A DNA stretch of 64,000 nucleotides from Heterohyrax brucei (GCA_028571685.1 CM053143.1:140774829-140838828), one strand, 5' to 3'. Shown: positions 52,001 through 63,389, numbered from the stretch's first letter. Numbers and translations are program-made. The notes: generated by a model from the letters alone, not told the origin.

Positions 52001-52893
52001 GACCTCTGTGCACTGCTTTGGCTGTATCCCATAGGTTCTGGTAGGAAGTGTTTTCATTCTCATTGGAATCCATGAATTTCTTTATTTCATCCTTGATTTC
52101 TTCTGTAACCCATGTTTTTTTGAACAAGATGTGGTTCAGTTTCCAAGAGTTCCACTTTCTATCTATGTTTTTTCTGCTGTTGATTTCAACTTTTATGACT
52201 TTATGATCTGAGAAGATGCTTTCATTAAATCAATGGTATGGATTTTGTTGAAAACTGCATTGTGTCCTAACACATGGTCAATTCTGGAGAATGTTCCATG
52301 TGCACTGTGGAAGAAGGTGTAGTTGTCCACTGATGGGCAGAAAGTTCTGTATATATATATATCTATGAGGTTTAGTTGGTTAATTGTGGCAATGAGATAT
52401 TCTGTATCTTTACTGAGCTTTTTTGTAGATGATTTGTCCAGTATTGAGAGTGGAATGTTGATGTCTCCCTCTATTATTGTAGAGTGATCTAACTCTTTTT
52501 TGAGTGTATTCAGTGTTTCCTCAATGTATTTAGGTGCTCTGATATTAGGTGCATAGATATTTAATATAGTTAAGTCTTCATTGTGTACTGAGCCTTTCAG
52601 CAGTAAATACTGTCCATCTTTGTCCGTGATGGTGGATTTTACATTAAAATTTTGTCTGAGATTAGAATTGCCACACTTGCTCTTCTTTGTTCATTGTTAG
52701 CTTGACATGTATTCTTCCATCCTTTAATTTTCAGTTTGTTCCTATCTTTAAGTCTCAAGTGAGTTTCTTATAGATGACATATGGATGGGTTATGTCTTTT
52801 GATCCAAGATGTCACTCGGTGTCTCTTTACTGGAGCATTCAGTCCATTCACATTCCATGTAATTATTGATAGGTGTGTGTTCACTGCTGCCAT
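49045..52893 (-). pseudogene. L1 ORF2 (endonuclease/reverse transcriptase), disabled
   Basis: ORF2 encodes the L1 endonuclease and reverse transcriptase for target-primed insertion. It starts ATGGCAGCAGTGAACACACA at 52893 and ends at the TGA at 49045-49047, a span of 3849 bp (1283 codons), normal for L1 ORF2. Visible: an endonuclease start (ITWNVNGLNAP), then TAA at 52768-52770 just before the catalytic E-T-H. The RT palm ([35 protein letters not shown]) is intact at F-A-D-D but followed at once by TGA (50775-50777). The C-terminal part (LDPVIPLLGIYPTESRPF) has TGA at 49237. The open parts lie in different frames, so indels are present although the total length stays divisible by three. Confidence 0.92.
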
Positions 52894-53337
52894 TGTGATA
52901 TGTTTATTTCTGTATTGATGTTTTCTCTGTTGTTCTTATTAGTCTGTTCTGGGACATTCTTTTTTGTGAGTTGATTTTTCACCTTTTTCAGAGCTGGTTT
53001 TGTAGTTGTTGAAACTCCTGTGTTACATTTCTTGATATGGTATGTTGCATCTTTGCTGTGCTTTACGGCTGCCCCTAAAATCCCCCTTAATAAACTATAT
53101 ATAAACCCAATTTTAATTACTACCAGTCGTGTCAACTTACTCTCCATCTGGAAGGACTATAATGACTGTAGTACATCCCTCTTTTTAATATGATGCACCA
53201 TAGTTTTCATGATAATCACTGGCTTGATGCACCATAGTTTTCATGATAATCACTGGCTTGTTTCTTTCAGTGATTGAGTTTGGAGCCTTCTCTAACTGAG
53301 TAGAATTCTGGATGATGTGTCATTCTAAAATATAAAG
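52894..53337 (-). other. L1 inter-ORF spacer
   Basis: About 440 bp between ORF1 and ORF2, unusually long compared with the tens of bases in primate L1. It contains a perfect 34-bp tandem duplication and an open stretch (52881-53147) rich in Lys, Asn and Thr. Confidence 0.75.
53192..53259. repeat. Perfect 34-bp tandem duplication in the L1 spacer
   Basis: The unit starting GATGCACCATAGTTTTCATG occurs at 53192-53225 and again, identical, at 53226-53259. Confidence 0.95.
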
Positions 53338-54402
53338 TTAGTGGTTTCGTTCTTCTAAGCCAGAGCCAAGAACTTCTTTCAGTATTTCTTGTAGTTTTGG
53401 TTTGGTTTTTACAAGGTCTCTGAGTCTCTGTTTATCTGGGAATGTCTTAATTTCATTTTCATATTTGAAAGATAGTTTTGCAGGATATAGAATTCTTGGT
53501 TGGAAGTTCTTCTCCTTCAGGGCTTTGAATGTGTCATACCACTGTCTCTGTGCCAGCATGGTTTCTGCTGAGAAATCTGACGAATGCCTACAGGGTTTCC
53601 CTCTGAATGTTAGCTTTGTTTTGAGTCTTGCTGCCTTTAAGAGTTGCTGCTTATGTTTCATTTTGTTAAGCTTGATTATAATATGTCTTGGAGTCTCTCT
53701 TTTGAGATCTATGCTGGGTGGCATTTGATATGCATCTGGGATATCTATATTCTCTTTCTTCATGATTTCTGGGAAGTTTTCTGTCAACAGCTCAGCAATG
53801 ATACTCTCTGTGTTCTCAAGTGTCTCATCCTGTTCAGGGACTCCAGTTAATCAAAGGTTGTCCCTCTTAATAGAGTCCCACATGCCTCTTAATGCTTCTT
53901 CATTTTTCTTGTTTCTTTTTTCTGATCTGTCCTCATAGACGCTGGCGTTGGCAGCTCTGTCTTCCAAGTCAGAAACTCTTTTTTCCATTTGTTGCATTCC
54001 ATTTTCTTGGCTTTCAATGGAAGTTTCTATGTCTTTGATTTTGTCCTTGAACTGTTGGATTTCAGAGTACTGGTGTTCCATCAGATCAAATAGCGTGCTT
54101 AACTTTTCCTTTTGTTCTAGAAGGGTTCTGTATATAATCACTTTCTGATGCTTTCATAAAAGTTTCTTCATCTGGAAAACAGCTTGGTTGCTTTGTTTGG
54201 GAGCCTTCTGAAGCCATGGGTGATTTCTTGTATGCCACAAGTGTCTGTTGATGTTTGGGTCCCATGTGAGTAAGTAGAGGCTGGAAGAGATACTGTGAGG
54301 ATGGACTGCAGATGTTTCTCTAGGCTGTCTTAAAATGTAAAAAGGGATCTGACCACTTCCCAAGTCAGTCAGGTTTTCAGGTATAGAGGTTCTTCTTCCC
54401 AC
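53338..54402 (-). pseudogene. L1 ORF1 (RNA-binding chaperone), two stops
   Basis: ORF1 encodes the trimeric RNA-binding protein of the L1 particle. One frame runs for 355 codons from 54402 to 53338, with two in-frame TGA stops: at 54154-54156 and at 53851-53853. Visible: an N-terminal segment, a coiled coil (LFDLMEHQYSEIQQFKDKIK, MEKRVSDLEDRA), the RRM start (RDNL before the second stop), and the C-terminal domain (RHIIIKLNKMKHKQQLLKAA, LSFKYENEIKTFPDKQRLRD). Length and order are normal for mammalian ORF1p. Both stops could arise by single C-to-T changes; no frameshift is needed. Confidence 0.92.
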
Positions 54403-55260
54403 CTGGCGAAGTAAGCACCTCTATATCCAACCCCAGATAATACAAACTAGTTCAAAATACAGCAATGCAACTACCCTGTTGGCTTCTGCTGGCAGGGCCC
54501 AGCCTTAGGCGACACTGTGTAAACTACTGCTTTTCTCGTAGGAAAAACGCTCTCCTGTGGGCAGGCTCTGGCTCCCAAGCTAAGAAATAGGTCCAGCTTT
54601 GGCCCCTGTATCTAAGATGGCACCCTCCACATGGTCGGAGGATAGAGGGGCTAAAGGTGCCGAGACGTAGTGAGTCCTCAGCCTCAGTTGCCATGTCCCC
54701 ACCGTAAGTGACACTGTGTAAACTACTGCTTTTCTGTCAGAGAAGCGCTGTCCTGTTTGCAGGTGCTGGCTTCCAGGCTAAGAATTAGATCTCCCTAAAA
54801 TCTCTGTATCCACCATGGCATCCCACACATAGGCCCTGCGGTTCCGTACAAACCACGCTGTGGCAGAGATAAAAAAGAGAGTCCCAAATTGGTTAGGTGT
54901 ACAGAGTCCTAAACCTGGGTCTCAAAATATGGCAATTTCGCCTGCCTATCCCACCAGCAGTGTCTCTGAGACTAGCCACTAGGCAAGACCCAGCTCCACC
55001 CACCAGGCAAGACAGAGGAAAAAAAAGTCACAATGATGCATCACCTTCAGTCAATGAGAGCCAGGACTAGCCAGGAGCGTGAGTCAGTGAAAGAGAGGTA
55101 GTTTTGTTCAGTGGTATGAAGTCCAAATTAACAGCACTGTGTCATGTCGTGGGGCTCACTAGGTGACCAGAAGGCTCTGTTTGAATATCAGTTCAGGTCT
55201 TGGTTTCCAGAGGGATATAAGGAGACGTGTGCTTAGTCTGCCATCTTGACTCCACCCCCA
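54403..55260 (-). promoter_or_regulatory. L1 5' UTR with repeated units
   Basis: An 858-bp presumed internal promoter. Two related units begin GACACTGTGTAAACTACTGC at 54511 and 54710, about 199 bp apart in plus-strand coordinates. They continue with parallel text (CGCTCTCCTGTGGGCAGG versus CGCTGTCCTGTTTGCAGG), then AGCTAAGAA(A/T)TAG. A tandem-unit promoter recalls mouse L1 monomers. Confidence 0.8.
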
Positions 55261-55278
55261 AGGATATTCTAAGTTTTG
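55261..55278. repeat. 18-bp L1 target-site duplication, right
   Basis: AGGATATTCTAAGTTTTG, identical to 48085-48102. Confidence 0.95.
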
Positions 55279-55703
55279 CTACAATAACAATGTTATTCCA
55301 AAAGCTCCAGGGCCTAATTCAACCAAGATTTTACATCTTGCTCATGTTACACATCTAGTGTGGCTCAGTGGGGTCTCTATTCCACACGTTTCTTGAAGGA
55401 CCCAGGCTAATAGAAGCCATCTGGAATAAGAGGCCTCCACAGCCACTGTGGTGGAGAGAAAGAAGAGCTCAAGGGTCTTGTATAAGCTTTTTGAATGCCT
55501 GAGCTGAGAAGTTGTGCCATCATTTCTTCTTACAGCCTGTTGGCCAGAACTAGTCACGTGTCCCATCCATTGCAAGGAGCATTATAAAATGAGGAGGATC
55601 ACATGAGTGTTTTGAAAATAGTATCTTTGCCACAGCATATTCCCAAAAAACTCAGTATACCTGAGTAGATGATAGCTTTTTCATTATAATTTAGTGTTCT
55701 TAA
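55279..55703. other. Unassigned sequence
   Basis: No repeat or exon recognised beyond the L1 target site. Confidence 0.45.
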
Positions 55704-55872
55704 GGACCCTGGGGAGCTCTGGTGGCACCGTGAATAAGAGCTCAGCTACTAACCAAAACGTCAGCAGTTCCAACCCACCAGCCACTCCTTGAAAATTCTA
55801 GGGGACAGTTCTACTCTGTCTTATAGGGGCACTGTGAGTTGGAACTGACTAGATGGCATTGGATTGGTTGGG
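55704..55872 (+). repeat. AfroSINE, short subfamily
   Basis: Sense copy: GGGGAGCTCTGGTGGCACCG, ACGTCAGCAGTTCCAACCCA, TTCTACTCTGTCTTATAGGG, GACTAGATGGCATTGGATTG. Confidence 0.9.
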
Positions 55873-56847
55873 AGGTAAAGGCCTTGGTTGTCTGGATAGG
55901 AGTTCTCAGCTTTCAAAAACTTTCCAGTCTAGACCACTTTGTGTACACTTTAATCATAGGACTCAGTATATTGCATTATATTTAGTTCTCATTGTCTCTC
56001 TTTTCCCTCCCTCTGCTACTCCTCTTGTCTCCTAACTAAATTATTAAACCCAGAGGACAGAAAATAAGTATATATGTGTGCTTACATGTATGTGTTTCTA
56101 AACACTGCAAGTACTTTGCAAAGTGCCTAATTCTTTGGTGATTCAGCAAGAAATGAAAGAGAGAAAGACAAGAGAGTCAGAGGGTGGGTTAATCATAAAC
56201 TGAACTCATCAGTAGTGGGTTGGTTTTTACCAGTGTTGTGGACATAAATCACAAAATAAACATGTCAGTGTGTAAAAAATGTATCTTTATTACATTGTCT
56301 GTAACTTTAATTTGTATGTTACACTCCCATTTCCTTGGTGAAAGCTTACTGTCTGGCAATTCCAAGCCTCCTGCCAGGTCTATGTCTAAGTGTTGGAGCT
56401 AGTTTTGTGAGGGGTAACAATCTCTTCCACAGGTACTATCTGTCCTTGAAGGTGTCTCCTGTGAAATCCTTTGTCCTGTGAATCCTCTGTTGTTATGTGT
56501 GGCCTCTGATTCCTGTTTGAAAAGCATCTTTGGGTCCATTAGGTTACAAGAAGCTTTCTGCTACCCTAAGCAAGGGGGCTACAAGAAGTTCCAAGTGTCT
56601 GTTCTAAGCCTTCATTGAGGCACACTAGGGCATGGGCAGTGCTGGAAAAGTCTAGGCCTGGTCCGACCCATGGTGGAGCCATTTCTGCTCTGTATCTTCT
56701 GCTTCCTGGGCTCAATGCAAGAGGTGAGGTATAAATTCCCTTTTTTGTATAAACCTACAGATGTTTCTAGGAGTTTTTACTCTCTCCTCCCAAGGCACTG
56801 CTGCAGAGATGAGTGAGACGAGCTCCTTTTACTTAGAGACCCACAAC
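55873..56847. other. Unassigned sequence
   Basis: About 970 bp. No named repeat or exon. 56455-56530 has runs of TCCTTTGTCCTGTGAATCCT-like text but no clear repeat. Confidence 0.4.
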
Positions 56848-57075
56848 AGTTGTGGAGTTTCTAGATGCTGCAAACAGTTAAACTCTCTGCTATTAAACAA
56901 AGGGTTGCCAGTTTGACCCCACTCATGACTCAGGAAAAAAAAAAAAACAGTGATCTACTTCCAAAAGATCACAGCCACTGGAAGTCTTATGAAGTGCACT
57001 TGTACACTTCAGTGTACATAGGTCACCATGAATTAGAGTCAATTTGACAACAACCAACAACAATAACAAGGCACC
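56848..57075 (+). repeat. AfroSINE, third form, with A-run
   Basis: CAAACAGTTAAACTCTCTGC, AAAGGGTTGCCAGTTTGACC, CTACTTCCAAAAGATCACAG, GGTCACCATGAATTAGAGTC, then an RTE-like end TTTGACAACAACCAACAACA. It keeps the AAC tail that links SINE and RTE. Confidence 0.82.
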
Positions 57076-57351
57076 GAACAGGACAGTGGACAGTGGACAG
57101 GACAAGTTGAAGGTAGCCCTAGGTTAAAGTTAGAGACCAAGAAACATAGAGGTTACACTGAAAGTCTCCCTAGTGTGGCAAGAGAATATTAATCGATTTT
57201 TTTCCTTCCAGCACACACAAAATTGCATGTCCTTTGATCCATCGCCTTTCAAGGAAGATAAGTGTTCAGATTTTAAAACTGGCACTTGAGAATAGTCAGA
57301 GCATAAAAAGAAGCAAATTTGACTCACTGCCTCTGAGACTGGGGGGAGGGC

Positions 57352-57516
57352 ACAACACAGTGCTGCCAAATCAATTCCAATTCCATGTCATAGGGACCCT
57401 ATAGGACAAAGTAAAACTGCCCCATAGGGTTCCAGGCAGCACCTGATAGATTTGAGCTGTCAACCTTTTGGTTTGCGGCTGACGTCTTAGCTACTGTGCC
57501 ACCAGGGTTTCCACAC
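57352..57516 (-). repeat. AfroSINE, short subfamily
   Basis: Inverted copy: GTGCTGCCAAATCAATTCCA, AAAGTAAAACTGCCCCATAG, TAGCTACTGTGCCACCAGGG. Confidence 0.88.
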
Positions 57517-57617
57517 TAAAGAAAGGTCTCTGCTTTGGAGGTAGGGTGAGTAGCATGTGATGGGGGAATGGAAGTAGAGAAGAGCTGATGAGGAAGAAAT
57601 AAATAAATGTAATAAAC

Positions 57618-57817
57618 TGTCTGCTGTTGACTGAATTCCAGCTCCTGACAACCCAATGTGTTAGAGAGCAGAACTTCACTCCTTGGGCTTTTCCAGGCTT
57701 TGACTTTTCAGTAGCAGGGCCCAGCTCTATTTCCTGAGGCCCCTCTAGGTGGATTCGAACTGCCAACCTTTAGGCTAGTAGTTACCCACTCAACAATTTG
57801 TACCACCCAGGGACTCT
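57618..57817 (-). repeat. AfroSINE, third form
   Basis: Inverted: CTGTCTGCTGTTGACTGAAT, TTGACTTTTCAGTAGCAGGG, GGATTCGAACTGCCAACCTT, TTTGTACCACCCAGGGACTC. A SINE tail scrap in the opposite direction follows at 57885-57955. Confidence 0.83.
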
Positions 57818-58147
57818 TTGTTGTTGGTGGTAGTGGTGCATAGTTTAAGATGACCCACAAAGGTGTTTGTTGGCCCTGAGTTTGCCACTTGGGCTGTATC
57901 AGCCTCTATGAATCGGAGTCTACTTGATGGCAACTGGCTTGGTTTTGTTTGTGGTTTGGTTGTACTCACAGTAGACACTGCCAGCTTCACTCTACACACT
58001 GGAGTACCAGGCTCTGCCTCCCCAACATAAGGCTCTCTGACTAGAAGCTACACTTTCCTCTGCTCTCTAGATTCTGTACCAAGATTGCATGACATCTTGC
58101 CCATTGTGACATTTTGGAAGTACAAAACAGCAGTAACAACAAAAAAC

Positions 58148-58372
58148 AAACATGTTGTAGCTCAGTTGATGCCAGTTCATGGAGAATTGTGACAACCCTA
58201 TATGTTATAGAGTAGCACTATGCTCCATAGGATTTTTTTTGGTTTTTTATTGCTATAATCTCTATGGAAGCAGGTTGCCAGGACTTCCTCCCACCGTGCC
58301 ATTGGGTGGATTCAAACTGCAAACCTTCAGGTTAGTAGTCAAGGGAAAACCAGTTACACCACTCAGAGACCT
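58148..58372 (-). repeat. AfroSINE, long subfamily
   Basis: Inverted: GTTGTAGCTCAGTTGATGCC, GTGCCATTGGGTGGATTCAA, GCTATAATCTCTATGGAAGC, TTACACCACTCAGAGACC. A T-rich expansion (58231-58248) lies in its middle. Confidence 0.83.
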
Positions 58373-58381
58373 TTTGGCAAC

Positions 58382-58546
58382 ATTGTTGTTGATACTATGT
58401 GCCATGAAGTCAGTTCTAACTCATAGCAACCATATAGGACAGAGTAGAACTGACCCCTTAAGATTTCCAAGGAGCAGCTGTGGGATTTGCATTGCTGATG
58501 TCTTGGTTAGAAGCCAAATTCTTCACCATTGCACCACCAGGGTAAA
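58382..58546 (-). repeat. AfroSINE, short subfamily
   Basis: Inverted: GTGCCATGAAGTCAGTTCTA, GGACAGAGTAGAACTGACCC, CACCATTGCACCACCAGGGT. It is 9 bp from the previous SINE. Confidence 0.88.
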
Positions 58547-59099
58547 CCTGGCTTACTGAGGTCCTAAGTGAGAAGATGAAACACTTGTAATTTCATTATT
58601 TTCTTGGCACACTTAGATCTGGCTCTTATGGCTCCCCTGTGTATCCCTGCATCTCCCAAGAAGTGAGGAAGTTCAGTGGAGAGACTGAGTTGGTCATAAC
58701 GGCCTGCAGTTCTAATAATGGAGCCAGTGGACCAGGGGACATTTGTTTTCTCTGTGCCCCTCAGTAATCTTGTAGGAAAAACTGCCCTGCTCCCTCAGGG
58801 AAGATAGCCTGCAGAGAAAAGAATCCCCCAACACCTGTTGGTTAAGTCTCAAATGAAGTCAGGGGCCTCAGACATCAAAAGGGAAAGTGGCTGGTTTCAG
58901 AAACAGCTGAAGCTATAAATGGTTGCTGGAGATGAATGCAGTGCACCTGCATGGGGTGACCCCAGGCTCCTCGGTGCTGATTCCTCAACTAGATTTTCAA
59001 AATGTACACGTTGGAGAAGATGCCATTATTAAAATATAAACGTATCAATAAAGAAATGTATGTGTATGTATGTGGTAAACTCATGTTCTACTGGTATAT
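58547..59099. other. Unassigned sequence
   Basis: No repeat or exon recognised; a short TGTA/TATG run lies at 59056-59075. Confidence 0.45.
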
Positions 59100-59270
59100 T
59101 GCTATTAATGTTATTGAGTTGAGGGGCCCCATGTGACAGAATAGAACTGCCACACAGGGGTTTCTAGGCTGTGATCTTTGTCCCTGGGAGCAGTGGAGTG
59201 GCTAGGTTGGTTCAAACCACCAACCTTTCGGTTAGCAGCCAAGTGCTTAGTCACAGCACCACCAGGGCTG
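59100..59270 (-). repeat. AfroSINE, long subfamily
   Basis: Inverted: ACAGAATAGAACTGCCACAC, GGCTGTGATCTTTGTCCCTG, CCAACCTTTCGGTTAGCAGC, CACAGCACCACCAGGGCTG. Confidence 0.87.
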
Positions 59271-59811
59271 CTGGGGAGTGTTAGCATTATAGAACAAGTT
59301 ATGATGAGATTATGGAGCACCAAAAGAGCACAAGTGACTTTGCCTAAGTTCCTATACTGTGTAGTGGCTTGGAAGCATCTATCAAAGTCAGATCTTCGGC
59401 TTCCGATCTGTTTCCTCCTCCAGAAGCCTTTGTGCTCAGAATTTTAACCCGGTTTGATGAGTCAGGTCTTTTTAAGCCATTTCTTAAGATGTTTATTTTT
59501 AATAAATTGCTATTAAAAGTGCCTGTGTCTAGAGAACAAAACAGAAGTCGTGAAGCGGGAGAAAGAGAATATACATTATAGCCCTGGAAATGGACACACA
59601 GAAAGGAAAATCCACTCATTTTTTAAAATCTAGCTTATCCACCCCTATGAAGAGTACAGACTGGTAGGAAAAGAATGGATCCAGCATTTTCTGCTACTAG
59701 ATGCTAATGCTGGTGGCTATCTCCTTTGGGGTTATAACGATATACATCTAAGTAGGAGTTGGGATTATCATATTTCCATGTGTGTTTACAAGTGAGGAGA
59801 TTCAGCATGTC
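59271..59811. other. Unassigned sequence
   Basis: Open frames on both strands at 59344-59619 without domains. Nothing else recognised. Confidence 0.4.
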
Positions 59812-60016
59812 ACCACTGTTGTTGTTAGGTGCTGCCCGGTAGATTTTCTACTCATAGTGACCCTTGGGGACAGAGTAAAACTTCCCCACTGGTTTTCTTA
59901 GCTTCCTTTACGGGAGCAGACTACCAAGTTTTTCTCCCTGGAGCCACTGGGTAGGTTCAAATTGCCAGTCTTTTGGTTAGCGGTGGAGTGCTTAACCATT
60001 GGGCAACCAGGTCTTC
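59812..60016 (-). repeat. AfroSINE, long subfamily
   Basis: Inverted: ACTGTTGTTGTTAGGTGCTG (AAC tail in reverse), CTTTACGGGAGCAGACTACC, CCAGTCTTTTGGTTAGCGGT, CTTAACCATTGGGCAACCAG. Confidence 0.88.
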
Positions 60017-60529
60017 TTTAACATGTCACCACTAGTAGGAGAGATGTTCACTTTTGTGCAGATTGCTTTAAGGTCATGCTCTCCCTTACAAAGAGCGGAA
60101 CTGAGAAGTTCCACAGCGTTTAAGTCCAGGTCCGCCAGCTCAGAATCCTTTGTTTCTTCTACAGCATTGCACGTATATCACAATTCCCCAGTCTTTTAGG
60201 GACCGTGGGCCTCAGTGAGAAAGAGCGTGTGGAGGGCCATGACTCTGCTGACTAAGGCCTGCACCCTCACAGGATAAAAGAGGAAAGAGAGAGCACGTTC
60301 ATGGAGCACTTTGCTATTTTCCAGGCCCTTGACACCCTTTGTCTCAGGTCAGCTCTCTGTTTTATTTACATTACTGAACATGGCACTGTTTCAGCTCAGG
60401 GTCCCAGCCTCTGCTGACAGCCCTCGTGGTACTGGCTGGTGTCAGACTTTTCGATCTGTGTCATTCTCAGTCACCTTATTGTGTGTAAGGTGGCACACAT
60501 GTGCATGTTTTTTCACAGTTTGTATTATT
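60017..60529. other. Unassigned sequence
   Basis: No repeat or exon recognised. CpG slightly above background near 60090-60140. Confidence 0.4.
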
Positions 60530-61275
60530 TCCTCTTTTTCCTACTGACTTTCATATTTCTTCGCCTGTCTTTCATCTTCATACAGTCCTTCTCTTGTGCT
60601 TGTCATTTCACCTTCTTTGTGGTATCTTTCCATTTTTCTAAAATTTTAAAGCTTTGGAAGTTTTTTCCACAGTTACATTTTAATGCATCTATTTCCCCCT
60701 CCCCACCCCCCGTGTGTTTTGTGATACTGGGATCACACTTAAAAAAGAAAAAATTCTCAAACGCTTCTTCTTGAGTAAGTCGTTCCCCCACTGAATCTCA
60801 GGGCCATCCTGGTCGTGCATCAGGTTTTCATACGTTCAGAGGCTTTTCATGGGCTCTCTGTTTTATTCAGTTGATCTGTTTGTCTTTTCTTGAGCTGATG
60901 CAGTATTGTTATACCCACTGTCGTCGAGTCAGTTCTGACTCATAGTGACCCTATAGACAGAGTAGAACTGCCCCATGGCGTTTATAAGATGTGCCTGGCA
61001 GATTGGAACTGCTGACCTTCTGGTTAGCAGCCACAGCACTTAACTACTACGCCACCAGGGTTTCCCCCGTATTGCTCTGGTTACTATGTATTTATAATGA
61101 GCCTTGTTCTTCTTCCAATTTGTGTTGTTTCTTCTTGACCTTCTGCTCTTCCATAGACATTTTAGAATCAATTCACTAATTTCACATACACACACTCTCT
61201 TCACCTTCGTGTCTTGATTAAAAGTATGCCAGATTAATAATTTGTAGAGAATTGATATTTTTACAGTAGTAATTC
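60530..61275 (-). mobile_element. Ancient L1 fragment, SINE-interrupted
   Basis: Inverted old L1 coding text, recognisable by its word order: CATTTCACCTTCTTTGTGGT, TTTTATTCAGTTGATCTGTT, then after the SINE TTGCTCTGGTTACTATGTAT, GAATTGATATTTTTACAGTA. It corresponds to the L1 ORF2 C-terminal region. Much older than the 48-kb copy. Confidence 0.6.
60909..61066 (-). repeat. AfroSINE, short subfamily, inside the old L1
   Basis: Inverted: ACTGTCGTCGAGTCAGTTCT, AGAGTAGAACTGCCCCATGG, AACTACTACGCCACCAGGGT. It has kept GTCGTCGAGTC CpGs, which suggests it is one of the younger copies here. Confidence 0.9.
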
Positions 61276-63389
61276 CTGCTGGGACTGGAGTTTGACCTCA
61301 CACATTATCGCACATTATATAAAGGCCAGAGCCTGCTCTGAGTCTTGAAACGATGCCTGGCTCCTACCCATCAGTGGGCCGCTGAATGCTATCCTTGACT
61401 AAACCTTGAGTTCATTACAGCAGATAGTTTTCTCTATGGTGAGCCAAGGGGGATAATGATTATTGTAGTGCGATTTGCCAAGATTTTTTTTCTAGCTGAG
61501 TGATCAAATATATGTAATTAGGCAGAAGACAGCATGTAAGAACCGTACAAGGGCCAAGCTGGATCCCAAGGTGGGCCAAATGAGAGCATTACATGCACCA
61601 GAGCACAGTGAGCAGTCTGCGTGGGCTGGAAACTCTGTCAGCAAGACAAGGGATTCAAAAATAGAGTAATGGGAAAACAAGAACAGTGTCTTCAAGCCTG
61701 CTGAGTTTGACATGGCCCCAGCCGATTTCATTCCCAAGATTATTACCCTCTTTTCTCTGCTGTGTATTTTCTGATTCCTCCCAGCTTGCCTTCCGTAAAT
61801 TCACAAGACTCAAAAGCAGACCGGTCCCCAAGCGGCAGTGCAAATCCTCCATTCTGAATGCTTATGGTTTTGTTAAATGAGTTTGTTTTTTTAAAGAATG
61901 AGAGCCTATTTCTTTTAACTCTGAATATTTTCAAGAAAATAAAATAAATAGCTGTATTATGTTAAACTAAAAAGCATAAGTAATATTTTTGAGCAGGGGA
62001 TAAAAATTCTAGTGACTGCTCATGACCCCAGCCATAGACATTGTCATGATAAGTCCTTTGTGCCTCCAATTACAGAAAAACTCTTGAGAATTTTTTCTCT
62101 TTGTTCAACAAGGAGTAAGGAATTTGATGTTGAAACATTAAACATGTCTTTAGGAGAAATAAGACAAACTTGGAATACTCTAATCTTTGGTAATTTTGGA
62201 ATACAGCATTCACTGTCCTTCTAAAAGCACTCACTGGAATGTATATTCCAAATGGAAAACTTTTAATATTCTGCAGTGAGATTCAGAGGATGTGTTTGAA
62301 GCTTTCTGAGATAAGCCTATAAGGCCCATGATTATTGGACAATCACTGCTTTGGAAGATGCATCTTACACTAAGAAGGAAAACAGATGGACTGTGGTTTC
62401 TAAACCTGCCGGATCACCAGAGTCAACTATTGAGCTAAAAATGTGGATGCCCAGATGCCCCTCCCAGGGATTCTGCAGTAGCCATCTCTGGAAAGCACTG
62501 TTCTATGCTTTTGAGGCAAGAATCTTACTGTCTCAACTTTTTACAAGTAACCTATTTCATTTTTGTAATACAATTAATTATTACAAATACATACGTTTTT
62601 ATTTTCTACTAAAACTGTAAGAGCTAGAAGATGAGTTAAAAGGATGCATCATAGGATGTTAAAATCTCGTTAATTTGAGAGTACAAGAAGAATTAAGGAA
62701 AAACGTATGTTTGATGTGTAAGCCCTGAATTCACTGTCTCTTCTTGAGCAAAGAGAAAGGCATGTAACAGTTCTCGTGAGTCTTTCTATAACTGAAAACT
62801 TAAAGAATGAAAAAGAGTTCAATTTAAAGTCTGTGAAATGTCCCATTTGAAATGTTTTATTTTGTATTGCTTGAAGATTATGCCCAGGAATATCTGGGAA
62901 CAGAAACCTATGAGAAGGTTGTGTGCTAGTGGGAGCTGCAGTTTTCTGCTAATAAGGAATTCTGTCCTTTTGGTCTAGATGATCAGTGGTGGTGGTTTTA
63001 GGATTTGTTTTGAGGGGGGGGTTGCCCTCGACTTTAGCAAGTTTGACTCATTTTCTCATGAAGTAACACTAAGAACTGATGAGAAAAGAAATATTTTTGA
63101 AAAGGTTGGTGTTAGATCTTCGTGTTATGTCTATGCCAGGGATGAGGCATGATTTTGCCAAAGTTCTAAATGTATGTGTTGAAAGGGAAAGGAATTGGAA
63201 AAAGAAAATTTAAGTGGGGATTGAGTCTATAGAAACTGGGACACAAGCAGATTTCCTGGGATAAACTTTCTTTAAAGAAAGGTAAGTTAAATACATAATT
63301 AAATGCGATTCAGACACTTGTAATGTATGAATGAATTCTCATTGAGCAAAATTGAAGCATTACAGATAAAAACAAATATTCCTTGTTGT
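61276..63389. other. Repeat-poor block
   Basis: About 2.1 kb, A/T-rich, with no recognised repeat, exon or RNA gene. A G8 run lies at 63014-63021. Confidence 0.45.

Larger units (their letters stand above)
48103..55260 (-). mobile_element. Full-length L1 (LINE-1), non-coding-competent
   Basis: A 7158-bp insertion, inverted, between perfect 18-bp duplications. On the minus strand it begins TGGGGGTGGAGTCAAGATGG, the typical L1 start, followed by an about 860-bp 5' UTR, ORF1, a spacer, ORF2, a 3' UTR and an AAC-rich tail. Nothing is missing at either end, yet both ORFs carry stops and ORF2 has frameshifts. The perfect long duplication together with decayed ORFs suggests middling age, or a master already defective when copied. 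Confidence 0.95.
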
